Source: Stanieria cyanosphaera PCC 7437 (lineage in GTDB: Bacteria > Cyanobacteriota > Cyanobacteriia > Cyanobacteriales > Xenococcaceae). From it: a DNA stretch of 64,000 bases. Positions 22,024 to 30,840 of the stretch are shown piece after piece (the stretch's first letter is position 1; each line of letters begins with the position of its first letter). The DNA lies in contig NC_019748.1 in NCBI RefSeq assembly GCF_000317575.1, positions 4,856,501-4,920,500 on the forward strand, written 5' to 3'. The notes under the pieces are model-generated. The model made no database searches, had not been told where the DNA came from, and saw nothing but the letters and a program-made list of their open reading frames with translations. A program made the position numbers and the translations under genes.

Positions 22024-23250
22024 TTAATTTTGATTAGGAAAAAGATTTTCTAATTGTGGAGGTTCAAATAAAGGCTGATTATTTTGATAACGCCAGAAAA
22101 TATAAGAAAATACTATTGCTAAAATAGTAGTTATTAAAACAAAAATACAAGTTAATTCCAGTTTAGATATTTGATGTTTTTTTTGAATTGGTTGAAGTTC
22201 TACTAATTTAATTTGTGTATCGTTTTCTTTGATATTTTTACTAATTTGAGTTCCCAAATCACTAAAAGAGTTAGGATAAATTTGAGTAGTTTGCTCTTTA
22301 ATGACACCAGATAAATTAGCTGATTTTAGATTAGTTTGATCAAAATTCGCACTAACTAGATTAGCTTGAGCCAAATTAGTTTTCGTCAAATTAGCTTGAA
22401 CAAAATTGCATCCTTGTAAATCAGAATTACCAAAATTAGTTTTAGTTAAATCAGCTTCGGAAAAATCAACACCTTTAAGATTAGCATTACTCAAATCTTC
22501 ACCAGTTAAATTTTTTTGTTTTGCTCCTTGATTTACTAGTTCCCAAATTAAATTACATTTATGATCGAGGAGGGTTTGATGATTAATTTTGGTGGCTCGG
22601 AAATTGACAAAATCTGCGATCGCGTCTCTTAAATAAGCACCAATTAAAGAAGCATGACTAAGATTAGCAGAGGTTAAATTAGCATGACTTAAATAAGCAT
22701 TTTCTAAGTTTGTTTTGTATAAATTAGCAGCAGTTAAATTAGCTAGATGAAGATAAGCTCCATTAAGATTAGCATTACTAAGATTGGCGTGATTTAAATT
22801 AGTATTGCTCAAATCGCTATTACTCAAATCAACTTGAAATAAATTAGTATAAGTTAAATTGAGATTGCTCAAATTTTGATTAGCTCCTCCTCCATTAACA
22901 ATTTCCCAAACTTTTCTTGGTTTATCATCTAATACTGTGTCTGAGTCAATGATAGTTTGTTTCAAAATTGCTAAATCTAGATTCGCTCTGGTTAAATCAG
23001 CTTGACGTATACTAGTAGCAAGTAAATTTGCTCCTTGCAAATTAGCATCAATAAGTTGAGCATGATCCAAGCAGGCATAACTAAGATTTGCTTGACAAAA
23101 ATTAACCTGTTGTAGATTAAAATCTCTCAGATTTATTTGATATAAATTAGCTTTACTCAAATCAGGAATAACTTGAGGTTGTTCTTGTCGCCATTGATTC
23201 CAAACTGCTACTCCTTGGTATAGTAAAGCTAAATGTTCTTCATTTGCCAT
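22024..23250 (-). CDS. pentapeptide-repeat protein with C-terminal membrane anchor
   Basis: Two blocks of A(N/D)LxX pentapeptides (about residues 30-110 and 122-315) predict a right-handed quadrilateral beta-helix. Each block is interrupted by a similar linker: KVWEIVNGGGANQNL (about 115-129) and LIWELVNQGAKQKNL (about 233-247), so the protein is built from a duplicated module. Near the C-terminus LTCIFVLITTILAIVFSYIF (about 364-383) is a single membrane span, leaving a short tail. At 408 aa it is soluble apart from this anchor. No catalytic domain is seen. Family roles vary and none can be assigned here. Confidence 0.88.
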   Translation of the reverse strand: MANEEHLALLYQGVAVWNQWRQEQPQVIPDLSKANLYQINLRDFNLQQVNFCQANLSYACLDHAQLIDANLQGANLLATSIRQADLTRANLDLAILKQTIIDSDTVLDDKPRKVWEIVNGGGANQNLSNLNLTYTNLFQVDLSNSDLSNTNLNHANLSNANLNGAYLHLANLTAANLYKTNLENAYLSHANLTSANLSHASLIGAYLRDAIADFVNFRATKINHQTLLDHKCNLIWELVNQGAKQKNLTGEDLSNANLKGVDFSEADLTKTNFGNSDLQGCNFVQANLTKTNLAQANLVSANFDQTNLKSANLSGVIKEQTTQIYPNSFSDLGTQISKNIKENDTQIKLVELQPIQKKHQISKLELTCIFVLITTILAIVFSYIFWRYQNNQPLFEPPQLENLFPNQN

Positions 23251-23644
23251 ACTAAATCAAATCCTCAAATCAGAGTTTTATAGATCAATTCAAGTCTAAT
23301 CAAATAATAAATAGTTTGGTAATAATTATTAAATAATCTCTACTATAAACATACTCAAATGTTTGTTAATGGTTAATTGTTGATTATTCATCCCTCATAA
23401 ATTAGTAATTAGTAAAGTAAAAAATTGGTCGCTGATAACTGATAATGGTATACCTTATCAATTGAAGAAATGCTGTATCAATGCTTCTTAAGCTTAATTT
23501 AAATGGTAATTTTTAATAAGTTTGCAATATGATAATTGAATTTATCTGAAAAATCTATAAAGATAACACAAACCTTTAAGCACGGAGAAACACTTTAGAA
23601 TAACTGTTCTACAATAAGCGTAGACAAAACCTCAATCAGAAATT
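23251..23644. other. 394-bp divergent intergenic region
   Basis: AT-rich spacer between divergent genes. I see no gene, RNA or clear operator. It should hold the promoters of both the pentapeptide gene and the small membrane protein. Confidence 0.6.
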
Positions 23645-24010
23645 ATGTTAGATTTTGAACCAATTTTTGAATTTTCTCGGCAAAACTGTGGTGCTATCTG
23701 TGCTTTTTTAGTCCCAGCTAATTTAATTACAACTTTAGTCAATTTAATTTTGTTAGCTAAACAATCTTCTCTCTCCAAAGTTAGGTTGACTGTCGCTTTA
23801 TCTATTGTCTTTGCCTTGACTTTGTTTTTACACATTTCTACCTGGTTTATGATCGGTGTTGTTACGCCAGTTACGTTTATTTTGCTGACATTGGGTAGTA
23901 CTTGTTTAGCAGTGAATTTTTTAGCAATTATCTATCAACCACAATTCCTTCAATTAGTTCGATTAGCTAACGAAAGACTTGCTCCAAAAGCACGTTCTCA
24001 GGAAAGCTAA
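23645..24010 (+). CDS. hypothetical membrane protein, 121 aa, three spans
   Basis: Not recognised at family level. Three hydrophobic segments at about residues 16-38, 48-70 and 73-95 (AICAFLVPANLITTLVNLIL, VALSIVFALTLFLHISTWF, VTPVTFILLTLGSTCLAV) indicate an integral membrane protein with a short soluble tail rich in Arg and Ala (LANERLAPKAR). It stands alone and is followed by a GC-rich hairpin. Length and composition suit small cyanobacterial membrane proteins of unknown role. Confidence 0.7.
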   Translation: MLDFEPIFEFSRQNCGAICAFLVPANLITTLVNLILLAKQSSLSKVRLTVALSIVFALTLFLHISTWFMIGVVTPVTFILLTLGSTCLAVNFLAIIYQPQFLQLVRLANERLAPKARSQES

Positions 24011-24017
24011 GACTCAT

Positions 24018-24058
24018 AAGCGTTCTCGCCTATGGCGAGGCGCATCCCCGACGCTTTT
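24018..24058. repeat. GC-rich double hairpin, possible terminator
   Basis: Outer arms AAGCGT/ACGCTT enclose an inner perfect stem CTCGCC-TAT-GGCGAG, ending in TTTT. It lies 8 bp after the stop of the small membrane protein. It resembles a HIP1-related repeat recruited as a terminator. Confidence 0.6.
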
Positions 24059-24222
24059 ATGGTTAAACTTCGATTGAGTATTTTAAAATGTTAAATTTAT
24101 AAAAACTTAAACGAACACTTATCGCTTATACAAATGTAATTTACTTTTTTTAAACCTTAAAACTTCAAGGAAAAATTAATATCAAATATAATTGAATACA
24201 GGAAAGTTAGTTATTCAAAACG

Positions 24223-24417
24223 ATGAATGCAAAAGAATCTCTGGTTCAAGAGATAGAACAAATTCCTGAATCACTTTTACCAGAAATACTAAACTTTATT
24301 CAGTTTCTCAAATATAAACATCAACAAGAGCAACGAGAAACTGCTTTACTTAGCGAGTCAATATTAGCTAAAGATTGGTTAACTCCAGAGGAAAATGAAG
24401 CGTGGCAGCATTTGTAA
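24223..24417 (+). CDS. DUF2281-type antitoxin, 64 aa
   Basis: The N-terminus VQEIEQIPESLLPEILNFIQ and the central FLKYKHQQ match DUF2281 antitoxin-like proteins. The C-terminal part would bind the toxin (LAKDWLTPEENEAWQHL). The next gene encodes a MazF-type toxin in another frame and starts at GTG 24402, overlapping this stop codon by 16 bp, the usual layout of a translationally coupled pair. As with other antitoxins it is expected to bind its promoter, but no operator was resolved. Confidence 0.8.
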   Translation: MNAKESLVQEIEQIPESLLPEILNFIQFLKYKHQQEQRETALLSESILAKDWLTPEENEAWQHL

Positions 24418-24731
24418 AGGGAGATGTAGTAATTGTTCCTTTCCCTTTCTCCGATCTAAGCCAAGCTAAACGCCGGCCAGTTTTAGTTATTGCAACCTTC
24501 ACAGGAGATGATTTAATTCTTTGTCAGATTACTAGTCAAGCAGTGACAGATAGTTATGCTGTAGCAGTTACTAACAATGATTTTACAACTGGCGGACTAA
24601 ATCAAAACAGCAATATTCGTCCTAACCGATTATTTACCGCCGATAGAGGACTAATTCTTTATAAAGCAGGACAATTGACAGCAAATAAGTTAAAGGAAGT
24701 AATTGACAAGATTATTAATATTTTGCAATAA
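24402..24731 (+). CDS. MazF/PemK-family endoribonuclease toxin
   Basis: Starts at GTG 24402, inside the antitoxin gene. KGDVVIVPFPFSDLSQAKRRPVLVIA is split by family positions but gives the N-terminal MazF/PemK signature (GDVVxVPFPFSD ... KRRPVLV). ICQ-like ILCQITSQ and IRPNRLFTADRG follow, where the conserved Arg and Thr/Ser residues of the active site lie. At 109 aa the length is normal. It would cleave mRNA when freed from the DUF2281 partner. The reading frame is intact, so the pair is probably functional. Confidence 0.88.
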   Translation: MAAFVKGDVVIVPFPFSDLSQAKRRPVLVIATFTGDDLILCQITSQAVTDSYAVAVTNNDFTTGGLNQNSNIRPNRLFTADRGLILYKAGQLTANKLKEVIDKIINILQ

Positions 24732-25135
24732 AGTTTTGAAAAATGAAGTGTATGCGCTCCCTTTTTTACTGATAAATTTCTCGCTATTCTCTTCGTCTAT
24801 TGAAAGTCTAGATTAAAAGGCATTAATAAGTTCTAATCATAGAAGCGATCGCGTTCCTCAAGAGCGAACCTCTCACACAGTGCCTCGGCTACGCAGAGAT
24901 CGCAGCTAGAGCTAATAGATTCAACATTTGCAATCTTAAGTAAGTAAGTCAACCTAATTATTCATAAAATATGGGAAGTGTACAGACGCGAAATTTCGCG
25001 TCTGTACGGAAGTAGAGGAGGTAGGAAAAATAACATTTGATGTTTAATTAAGTGGAGCTACTTATCTCAGCAAAATTCTGGTTGATCGCAGATTTTATTG
25101 TTATCCTAATCTTGCCTAGTCGCTAATTTAAGTAT
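24732..25135. other. 404-bp intergenic region with HIP1 repeat and palindrome
   Basis: Contains a GC-rich HIP1-bearing patch at about 24842-24905 and a perfect palindrome at 24980-25007. No gene is seen. The promoter of the downstream glycosidase should lie within the last 130 bp. Confidence 0.65.
24980..25007. repeat. 28-bp perfect palindrome, GTACAGACG-type
   Basis: The two 14-base halves are exact reverse complements, with arms starting GTACAGACGCG and ending CGCGTCTGTAC. Same length and plan as the element at 2849 but a different arm sequence, i.e. arms have changed in a compensated way. Confidence 0.85.
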
Positions 25136-27550
25136 ATGTCAGCCAACCAAACATCTTTGACTCAGATTCCTGATTGTGCTTGGAAACGTCCTCTCGGTAA
25201 AGGATGGGAAAAACCTTACACAGTTCGCTACAGCAGTAATTTGGATGATGGTGCTTGGCATGGAATGCCTTTAGGTGGTTTTGGTGCGGGTTGTATCGGT
25301 CGTTCTCATCGCGGTGATTTTAATCTTTGGCATCTGGATGGTGGTGAACACGTTTTTCGTTCTCTTCCTGCTTGTCAATTTAGTGTATTTGAAAGCTCGG
25401 AAGCTAAAACTCAAGCTTATGCTCTCTGTACCGAACCTCCTGAAGATGGAACTTTATCTCGTTGGCAATGGTATCCGAAAGAAAAAGGAAACTATCACGC
25501 TCTTTATCCTCGCAGTTGGTTTGAATACCAGGATGTTTTTCAATCTCAATTGACTTGTGAACAGTTTTCTCCGATTTGGGCAGAAAATTATCAGGAAAGT
25601 AGTTATCCTGTCGCTATTTTTGACTGGAATGTTCATAATCCCACAGATAAGCCGATTACGCTTAGTATTATGCTGACTTGGCAAAATACGGTTGGTTGGT
25701 TTACCAATGCGATTAAATCTCCCACTGTGAAAGTCAGGGATGATGGTAGTCCAGTTTATGAATATCAACCCAAATGGGGAGATAGTACGGGAAACTTTAA
25801 TCAATGGATTCAAGATAACTATCGCGTTGGTTGTTTACTCAATCGCATTCAACCCCATGCAGAAATTCAGGAAGGTGAAGGACAAATTGCGATCGCGACT
25901 GTAACTAATCCAACTTTAGAAGTATTTTATCTCAGTCGTTGGCATCCTGATGGTGATGGTGCAGATGTTTGGGATTATTTTGCAGCAGATGGTTCTTTAC
26001 CAGATAGGCAAGATGAAACCCCTGCAGATCCTGGGGAACAAATTGCCTCTGCGATCGCAGTACGTTTTACGGTTAATCCAGGTAAAACTCGTCAAATACC
26101 TTTTGTTTTAGCTTGGGATTTGCCTGTAACAGAATTTGCTCAAGGAATTAAATATTATCGTCGCTACACGGATTTTTTTGGACGTACTGGTAATAATGCC
26201 TGGAGTATTGTTAAAACTGCTTTAAAACACAGCGATTGGTGGCAAGAAAGTATTCAAGCTTGGCAAGAACCGATTTTAAAACGTCAAGATTTGCCAGATT
26301 GGTTCAAAATGGCGTTATTTAATGAATTATACTTGCTTACCCAAGGTGGTACTCTTTGGAGTGCAGCAACCGAAACCGATCCTATCGGACAATTTGGGGT
26401 ACTAGAGTGCATGGACTATCGTTGGTATGAAAGTCTTGATGTGCGTCTGTATGGTTCGTTTGGTTTAATGATGTTATGGTCGAAGCTAGATAAGTCGGTT
26501 TTAGAAGCTTTTGCTAGAGCGATTCCGAAAGGAGATGATACTCCTCGTATTATTGGTTATAATCGGGCGCAAGCGATTCGTAAAGCAGCAGGAGCAACTC
26601 CTCACGATCTCGGCGCACCTAACGAACATCCTTGGCAAGCTACTAACTACACTTCCTATCAAGATTGTAATCTGTGGAAAGATTTACCAAGTGATTTTGT
26701 TCTACAAGTATATCGAGATTATGTACTAACAGGATCAAAAGACAGCGAGTTTCTCTGGGAATGCTGGGATAGTATTGTTGTCACTTTGGCATATCTTAAA
26801 GAATTCGATCTCGATGGAGATGGTATTCCTGAAAACTCTGGCGCACCAGATCAAACCTTTGATGATTGGAGATTACAAGGAATTAGTGCCTATTGTGGTG
26901 GTTTGTGGATAGCTGCCTTAGAAGCTGCGATCGCAATTGGTCAGATTTTAATGACTCATCCTCCCATGAATCCTAATTTACAACCACCAGACTATCCTCA
27001 AGGTATTGAAACTGTAATTAATCATTATCGAGTATGGTTACAACAGGCGCGATCGCTTTATCATGATACTTTGTGGAATGGTGAGTATTACCGTCTTGAT
27101 AGTCAAAGTAATTCTGATGTAGTGATGGCGGATCAACTTTGTGGTCAATTTTACGCCAGATTATTAGGATTACCTGATGTCGTCGAAGAACAATACACTA
27201 AATCTGCTTTGAAGAAAATTTATCAGGCTTGTTTCCTAAAGTTTCATAATGGCAAATATGGCGCAGCAAACGGAGTTTTACCTGATGGTAGTCCAGTAAA
27301 TCCTAATGATACTCATCCGTTGGAAGTATGGACGGGAATTAATTTTGGTTTGGCAGCTTTTATGTTGCAAATGGGAATGAAAGCAGAGGCGTTTCAACTA
27401 ACAGAAACTGTGGTAAAACAAGTATATGAAAATGGTTTACAATTTCGTACTCCTGAAGCAATTACTGCGGTTGGTACTTTCCGCGCTAGTCATTATTTAA
27501 GAGCAATGGCGATTTGGGGTATTTATGGAATTTTAGTTGATTGGAAGTAA
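25136..27550 (+). CDS. GH116 family glycosidase (GBA2-like beta-glucosidase)
   Basis: Glycoside hydrolase family 116 includes human bile-acid beta-glucosidase GBA2 and bacterial beta-glucosidases. The N-terminal beta-sandwich domain (GMPLGGFGAGCIGRSHRGDF near residue 45) precedes an (alpha/alpha)6 barrel. The candidate nucleophile is Glu424 in FGVLECMDYRW, which corresponds to the LEG segment of the family. The candidate acid/base Asp is in NSGAPDQTFDDW (Asp572 or Asp576). SAYCGGLWIAALEA is further family signature. The active-site loop differs from the usual LEGxEYxMYNTYDV. No signal peptide, so probably cytoplasmic and acting on glucosylceramide-like or other glucosides; substrate unknown. 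Confidence 0.9.
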   Translation: MSANQTSLTQIPDCAWKRPLGKGWEKPYTVRYSSNLDDGAWHGMPLGGFGAGCIGRSHRGDFNLWHLDGGEHVFRSLPACQFSVFESSEAKTQAYALCTEPPEDGTLSRWQWYPKEKGNYHALYPRSWFEYQDVFQSQLTCEQFSPIWAENYQESSYPVAIFDWNVHNPTDKPITLSIMLTWQNTVGWFTNAIKSPTVKVRDDGSPVYEYQPKWGDSTGNFNQWIQDNYRVGCLLNRIQPHAEIQEGEGQIAIATVTNPTLEVFYLSRWHPDGDGADVWDYFAADGSLPDRQDETPADPGEQIASAIAVRFTVNPGKTRQIPFVLAWDLPVTEFAQGIKYYRRYTDFFGRTGNNAWSIVKTALKHSDWWQESIQAWQEPILKRQDLPDWFKMALFNELYLLTQGGTLWSAATETDPIGQFGVLECMDYRWYESLDVRLYGSFGLMMLWSKLDKSVLEAFARAIPKGDDTPRIIGYNRAQAIRKAAGATPHDLGAPNEHPWQATNYTSYQDCNLWKDLPSDFVLQVYRDYVLTGSKDSEFLWECWDSIVVTLAYLKEFDLDGDGIPENSGAPDQTFDDWRLQGISAYCGGLWIAALEAAIAIGQILMTHPPMNPNLQPPDYPQGIETVINHYRVWLQQARSLYHDTLWNGEYYRLDSQSNSDVVMADQLCGQFYARLLGLPDVVEEQYTKSALKKIYQACFLKFHNGKYGAANGVLPDGSPVNPNDTHPLEVWTGINFGLAAFMLQMGMKAEAFQLTETVVKQVYENGLQFRTPEAITAVGTFRASHYLRAMAIWGIYGILVDWK

Positions 27551-27595
27551 TTTAGTGGTTCTCAGTTGAATGAAATACAATTAAGCTGACAAAGT

Positions 27596-27703
27596 TTATT
27601 TCTTCCAAGGCAGTTTTGTTCCCATCTCTGTCCACGCTGAAAATATTAAATAAAGAATCAAAAAAGCTACACCTAATAAAAAGGGAACTACGTCATTATC
27701 CAT
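27596..27703 (-). CDS. single-span microprotein, 35 aa
   Basis: A 36-codon frame with ATG at 27703 encodes MDNDVVPFLLGVAFLILYLI then a hydrophilic tail ending LPWKK. The central 18-20 residues form one clear membrane span with an acidic N-terminus and a basic C-terminus. I do not recognise the family. The size and topology recall small photosystem, cytochrome b6f or NDH subunits, but no motif decides between them. It converges with the GH116 gene (45-bp gap) and is divergent from nothing close upstream. Confidence 0.5.
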   Translation of the reverse strand: MDNDVVPFLLGVAFLILYLIFSAWTEMGTKLPWKK

Positions 27704-27816
27704 AATTTTGGTTAGACTAATTTATTACCAATCAATTTTTTTAGACTCTAATCAATTTATCTCCCTATTTCTAAGAGAGAAAAGTTTTGGTCATCAAATA
27801 GAGAAGGTCTGTAAAA

Positions 27817-28365
27817 TTAAACTAAGACATCTCTTTTTAAGACAAAAAAGAATGGTTGCTGCATTCCTTTGAAATCCATTAAACCCAAGACTATATTTTC
27901 ATCTACTTTCCTAAAAACATCATTAATTGGCAAATAATCATAAATCATAGTTGCGCTAATTTTCTGACGATGCTCCATCATCCTAATTCTTGCTTTACTT
28001 TCCTCCGTTTTCATCATTGGATTCATAAAAGTAAATACAGATTTCATTGCTTCATTTCTGGGAATTGGAAAACGAAGTGTTAAGTTCATTAAAATTGGAT
28101 TTGGATCGACCTTAAAAATTTTATTATTGCTATCTAAAAACAACAAAGGATGAACTTGCTCTGGGTTAATAAATTCTTTGCCATACCAGTTAGCAGTTTC
28201 CAGTAAACCATCCATCGGATGATTAGTGTGAAAACCAGAACCCTTCCATCTACCGATCATGAAATCTAAATCTACCGTATCTAATTCGTCAAAGAGTTGC
28301 AAAGCTTCTTCTGTAGTGGTTTGCCCTTGTTGTTGAATCGTCTGAAATTTTTCTAAAATATTCAT
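27817..28365 (-). CDS. DUF4334/GXWXG-domain protein, 182 aa
   Basis: The GXWXG motif occurs as MIGRWKGSGFHT (about residues 36-47), and the remainder MMEHRQKISATMIYDYLPINDVFRKVDEN matches the DUF4334 half of the family. These are small soluble proteins of uncertain function; some are linked to lipid or ketone metabolism. A family-typical length of about 180 aa suggests a complete gene. It stands alone on the minus strand, upstream of the toxin-antitoxin remnants. No catalytic residues are defined for the family. Confidence 0.8.
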   Translation of the reverse strand: MNILEKFQTIQQQGQTTTEEALQLFDELDTVDLDFMIGRWKGSGFHTNHPMDGLLETANWYGKEFINPEQVHPLLFLDSNNKIFKVDPNPILMNLTLRFPIPRNEAMKSVFTFMNPMMKTEESKARIRMMEHRQKISATMIYDYLPINDVFRKVDENIVLGLMDFKGMQQPFFFVLKRDVLV

Positions 28366-28493
28366 CTTTTTTCTCTACAAAAAATGAAAATGCTTTAATT
28401 ATTATAGTAAAATGTTGATTTGTAGCCTAACTCGGTTGCTTTGATTACTAATAACAAAAAAAACACTACTTGTTTACGCGATCGCGCCTTTGA

Positions 28494-28856
28494 TCAAACC
28501 TCTTCATCTTCTATTCTCAGTAGCTATCAAAAGTAACTACACTGTCTTGTTAAAATTAGCCTAATCCTATTTATCGCTCAAAATACAACAATGTCATCAC
28601 CAGTAATTAATACTGTTAATTAAAATGATGGAGTCTTTACCAGAAGACAAACAAAATAAAATTGTCGAACATTTAAGAGAATATATTCAAGATTTGCAAG
28701 ACGAAGAAAAATGGAACAATTCTTTTAACAAAACTCAAGATAAATTGATAGCTGCTGCTAAATTAGCTAAACAACAAATTGCTGAAGGAAAAGCCAAACC
28801 AATCGATTATAATCAGCTATGAAATCTCAAACTCTTCCTTCTTTTTGGGATAATTA
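28494..28856 (+). repeat. direct duplication, copy 1 (toxin-antitoxin region)
   Basis: About 360 bp closely matching 30841-31186. Both copies carry the same promoter-side sequence (CTACACTGTCTTGTTAAAAT), the antitoxin-like gene and the start of the toxin gene. Copy 1 has a 16-bp insertion near the antitoxin start, which moves the shared start codon out of use. Confidence 0.9.
28625..28822 (+). CDS. antitoxin-like protein, copy 1, 65 aa
   Basis: Soluble, helical and charged: LPEDKQNKIVEHLREYIQDL, then KTQDKLIAAAKLAKQQIAEGK. The family was not recognised by name, but it resembles antitoxins paired with ParE/RelE toxins. The gene ends in ATGA overlapping the start of the broken toxin gene. An upstream ATG at 28591, which matches the start of copy 2, reads into a stop after the 16-bp insertion, so translation probably starts at 28625. 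It is about 80% identical to copy 2 at 30937-31152. Confidence 0.65.
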   Translation: MMESLPEDKQNKIVEHLREYIQDLQDEEKWNNSFNKTQDKLIAAAKLAKQQIAEGKAKPIDYNQL

Positions 28857-29081
28857 TAAATTGCTTACAGAAAAAACTAGGCGCAGCGCAAGGAAAGCTT
28901 ATCAATTATGGAAAAAAAACCCTCTCTTCCATCTTTGCATTTTAAATGTATTAATAGTTAAGAGAATATTTGGTCAGTTAGAATTAGTCGTAGTTATCGT
29001 GCGATCGGTATTTTAGATAATGATACTGTAACTTGGTTTTGGATAGGTAATCATGATAATTATGAAAAGTTTTTTAGTTAG
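28819..29081 (+). pseudogene. broken ParE/RelE-like toxin, copy 1
   Basis: The N-terminus MKSQTLPSFWDNYKLL is in frame, then a one-base deletion near 28930 (TTC-CAT for expected TTC-CCA) shifts the frame. The expected protein continues in the next frame as PSLHFKCINS, a stop codon TAA near 28956, then ENIWSVRISRSYRAIGIL and WFWIGNHDNYEKFF. Correcting both would give an 87-residue toxin of RelE/ParE type (PSLHFK ... SVRISRSYRAIG). It is out of action twice over. The partner antitoxin gene still reads through. Confidence 0.85.
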
Positions 29082-29270
29082 TTTGCCTCTCTATAAAAAA
29101 AGCCCATTGCCTCATAGAATAGAGGTTGGGGCTAGATAAAACTATCAAATATTTGTAATACTCACTTGAATATTAATATTGATTTTGATAATTTAAATTA
29201 AAAATGTTAGTTATAAAATGAATTAATTATAATTATTCACCATCTAACTAAAATTACTCAAGTTTTAAAT

Positions 29271-29717
29271 TTATCCTTTATTTTTTATAATCATAACTTT
29301 GATTATTTGATTAACTGTTTCCTGAGAAATTGATAAAGATCTACAAAGTTTAGATAAAACTGCTTCTTCATCATCAGAAACTTCACCATCAGAAAGTATT
29401 AAATCAGTTGCCACGGCAAAAACAGTTTCATGTAAATATTCTGGAAGAGATGAAACCGCAACTTTTAATAATGAATCTACTCCTTGAATTTCAATAATTT
29501 TCATTAGTTTGTTAATCATTCTAGAAACATGATCGCTAGGATAACTTTGAAACAATTTCATTCTATATAAAGTTGCTACTAAACTTTGGATTTCTTCATT
29601 AGCAAGATATCCGTCAGCAGCAATTGTAGCTAACATAATTCCAGCAAAAGACTCTGCTGGACTTAAATCAGTATTGCTTTTAGTTCTAACACTGGAAAAG
29701 TTGTCAAATAAACCCAT
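29271..29717 (-). CDS. TerB-like (tellurite-resistance family) protein, 148 aa
   Basis: The SPAESFAGIMLATIAADGYLANEEIQ segment and ATDLILSDGEVSDDEEAVL match the TerB fold, an all-helical domain with paired acidic loops (DGYLANEE, DGEVSDDEE) that may bind metal. I start at ATG 29717; the longer frame adds 20 non-conserved residues. Many cyanobacteria have such stand-alone TerB proteins, with unproven roles in stress signalling. It is divergent from the metH-like leader copy at 29866. Confidence 0.82.
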   Translation of the reverse strand: MGLFDNFSSVRTKSNTDLSPAESFAGIMLATIAADGYLANEEIQSLVATLYRMKLFQSYPSDHVSRMINKLMKIIEIQGVDSLLKVAVSSLPEYLHETVFAVATDLILSDGEVSDDEEAVLSKLCRSLSISQETVNQIIKVMIIKNKG

Positions 29718-29865
29718 AACAAATTTGTTGAAAATCTTGTAGTGTTCATTATTTATATTTCCCAAAATGTTAAACAAAGTAACATTTATGTAGATAAAAT
29801 TATATATTTCTAATGTTTTAAAAATTTAAATAAATACTTGACTTTATCTTTGCGCAAGAAAAAAA

Positions 29866-30100
29866 CATCCACAGATAAACACAGATAGATTTATCGCTTG
29901 GGTTTCAAAGCAATCTAGAGATAAACTACCCTTTTCCCAAAACCTACCCATATAATAAGACTTAATGTAAATTCACCTGTTGATCCGCAGTCGCGAACCA
30001 TGAACAGTAACTTTCTCAACCGTCTTAACAGTAGCGATCGCCATGTGTTAGTATTTGATGGTGGGATGGGTACAAAGTAAGCAAGTACAAAATATATAGA
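29866..30100 (+). repeat. duplicated metH promoter, leader and first 25 codons
   Basis: Matches 31317-31551 with about four base changes over the first 210 bp and no gap up to codon 25. It carries the ATG at 30000 and encodes [20 protein letters not shown], then GGMGTK and a stop at 30078-30080, where a one-base insertion breaks the frame. The copy ends about 30 bp before the ATG of a DUF104 antitoxin at 30132. The metH promoter thus sits directly upstream of a toxin-antitoxin pair. Confidence 0.92.
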
Positions 30101-30131
30101 TAAACCATTAAATAATACTTAGTTCAATAAA

Positions 30132-30389
30132 ATGAAAGTTAAAGGAATTATACGGAATAACAGTATTGAGCTATTGGAAAATATATCTATTGCTGAAGGG
30201 ACAGAAGTTACTATAGAAATTACCGAATCTTCTTTAATTAATCGAGATAGCCAATGGCAACAACTCCAAAAAGTTATTGGTAGTTGGAAAGATAATTTAG
30301 AGATAGATGTAATCTTTAATGAGATAGATCAAGAACGTCACAAATATCATGGACGAGATCTCAACTTTGAAGATTTTGAAGTAAGTTGA
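30132..30389 (+). CDS. DUF104-type antitoxin, 85 aa
   Basis: The N-terminal MKVKGIIRNNSIELLENISI is the DUF104 pattern (VKGxIRNNxIELLE), a short beta-rich DNA-binding type domain. The C-terminal helix (about 41-85) should hold the toxin-binding part. The PIN-domain toxin gene starts 2 bp after its stop. The promoter is probably the duplicated metH region ending just upstream. Coding is intact, so the module may be active. Confidence 0.78.
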   Translation: MKVKGIIRNNSIELLENISIAEGTEVTIEITESSLINRDSQWQQLQKVIGSWKDNLEIDVIFNEIDQERHKYHGRDLNFEDFEVS

Positions 30390-30390
30390 T

Positions 30391-30786
30391 ATGTATTTAT
30401 TAGATACAAATATTTGTATTGCTATTCTCAAAAATAATTTAAAAGTTATTCAACAGTTTCAGCTAAAATATAGTGATTGTTATCTTTCTTCCTTGGTTTT
30501 AGCAGAACTTTATAAGGGTGTTTATTATTCTAATCGGGTTGTTGAAAATCTCAATACTTTAACTGAATTTGCTGACGCTTTACCTACAATAGATTTTGAT
30601 AACAAAGCAGCTATCGAATTTTGCAAAATTCAATTTGAACTTAGAAAAATTGGTAAAGCGATAGGAGAATTAGATGCTTTAATTGCTGCTGTTGCTCGTT
30701 CTCGACAAGATATTGTAGTTACTAATAACACTCGTCATTTTATTAATATTCCTAATTTACAGTTAGAAAATTGGTTTGATTCCTAA
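30391..30786 (+). CDS. VapC-type PIN-domain toxin
   Basis: Acid residues typical of PIN ribonucleases are present: Asp5 in MYLLDTNICIA, Glu about 39 in LAELYKG, and Asp about 98 in GELDALIAAVA. The family signature TNNTRHFINIPNLQLENW ends the protein. At 131 aa the length fits VapC. It follows the DUF104 antitoxin gene by 2 bp. Its targets are usually tRNA or rRNA. No frame damage is seen. Confidence 0.88.
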   Translation: MYLLDTNICIAILKNNLKVIQQFQLKYSDCYLSSLVLAELYKGVYYSNRVVENLNTLTEFADALPTIDFDNKAAIEFCKIQFELRKIGKAIGELDALIAAVARSRQDIVVTNNTRHFINIPNLQLENWFDS

Positions 30787-30797
30787 TTTTATTAAAT

Positions 30798-30832
30798 GCG
30801 ATCTCGGCAAAGCCGAGGCGCGGAGCGATCGC
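30798..30832. repeat. HIP1-linked palindrome
   Basis: CTCGGC and GCCGAG pair perfectly around AAA, flanked by GCGAT on the left and GCGATCGC plus five T on the right. It lies 12 bp past the PIN toxin gene and at the left border of duplication copy 2, so it may act as terminator and may mark a recombination site. Confidence 0.7.
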
Positions 30833-30840
30833 TTTTTAAA

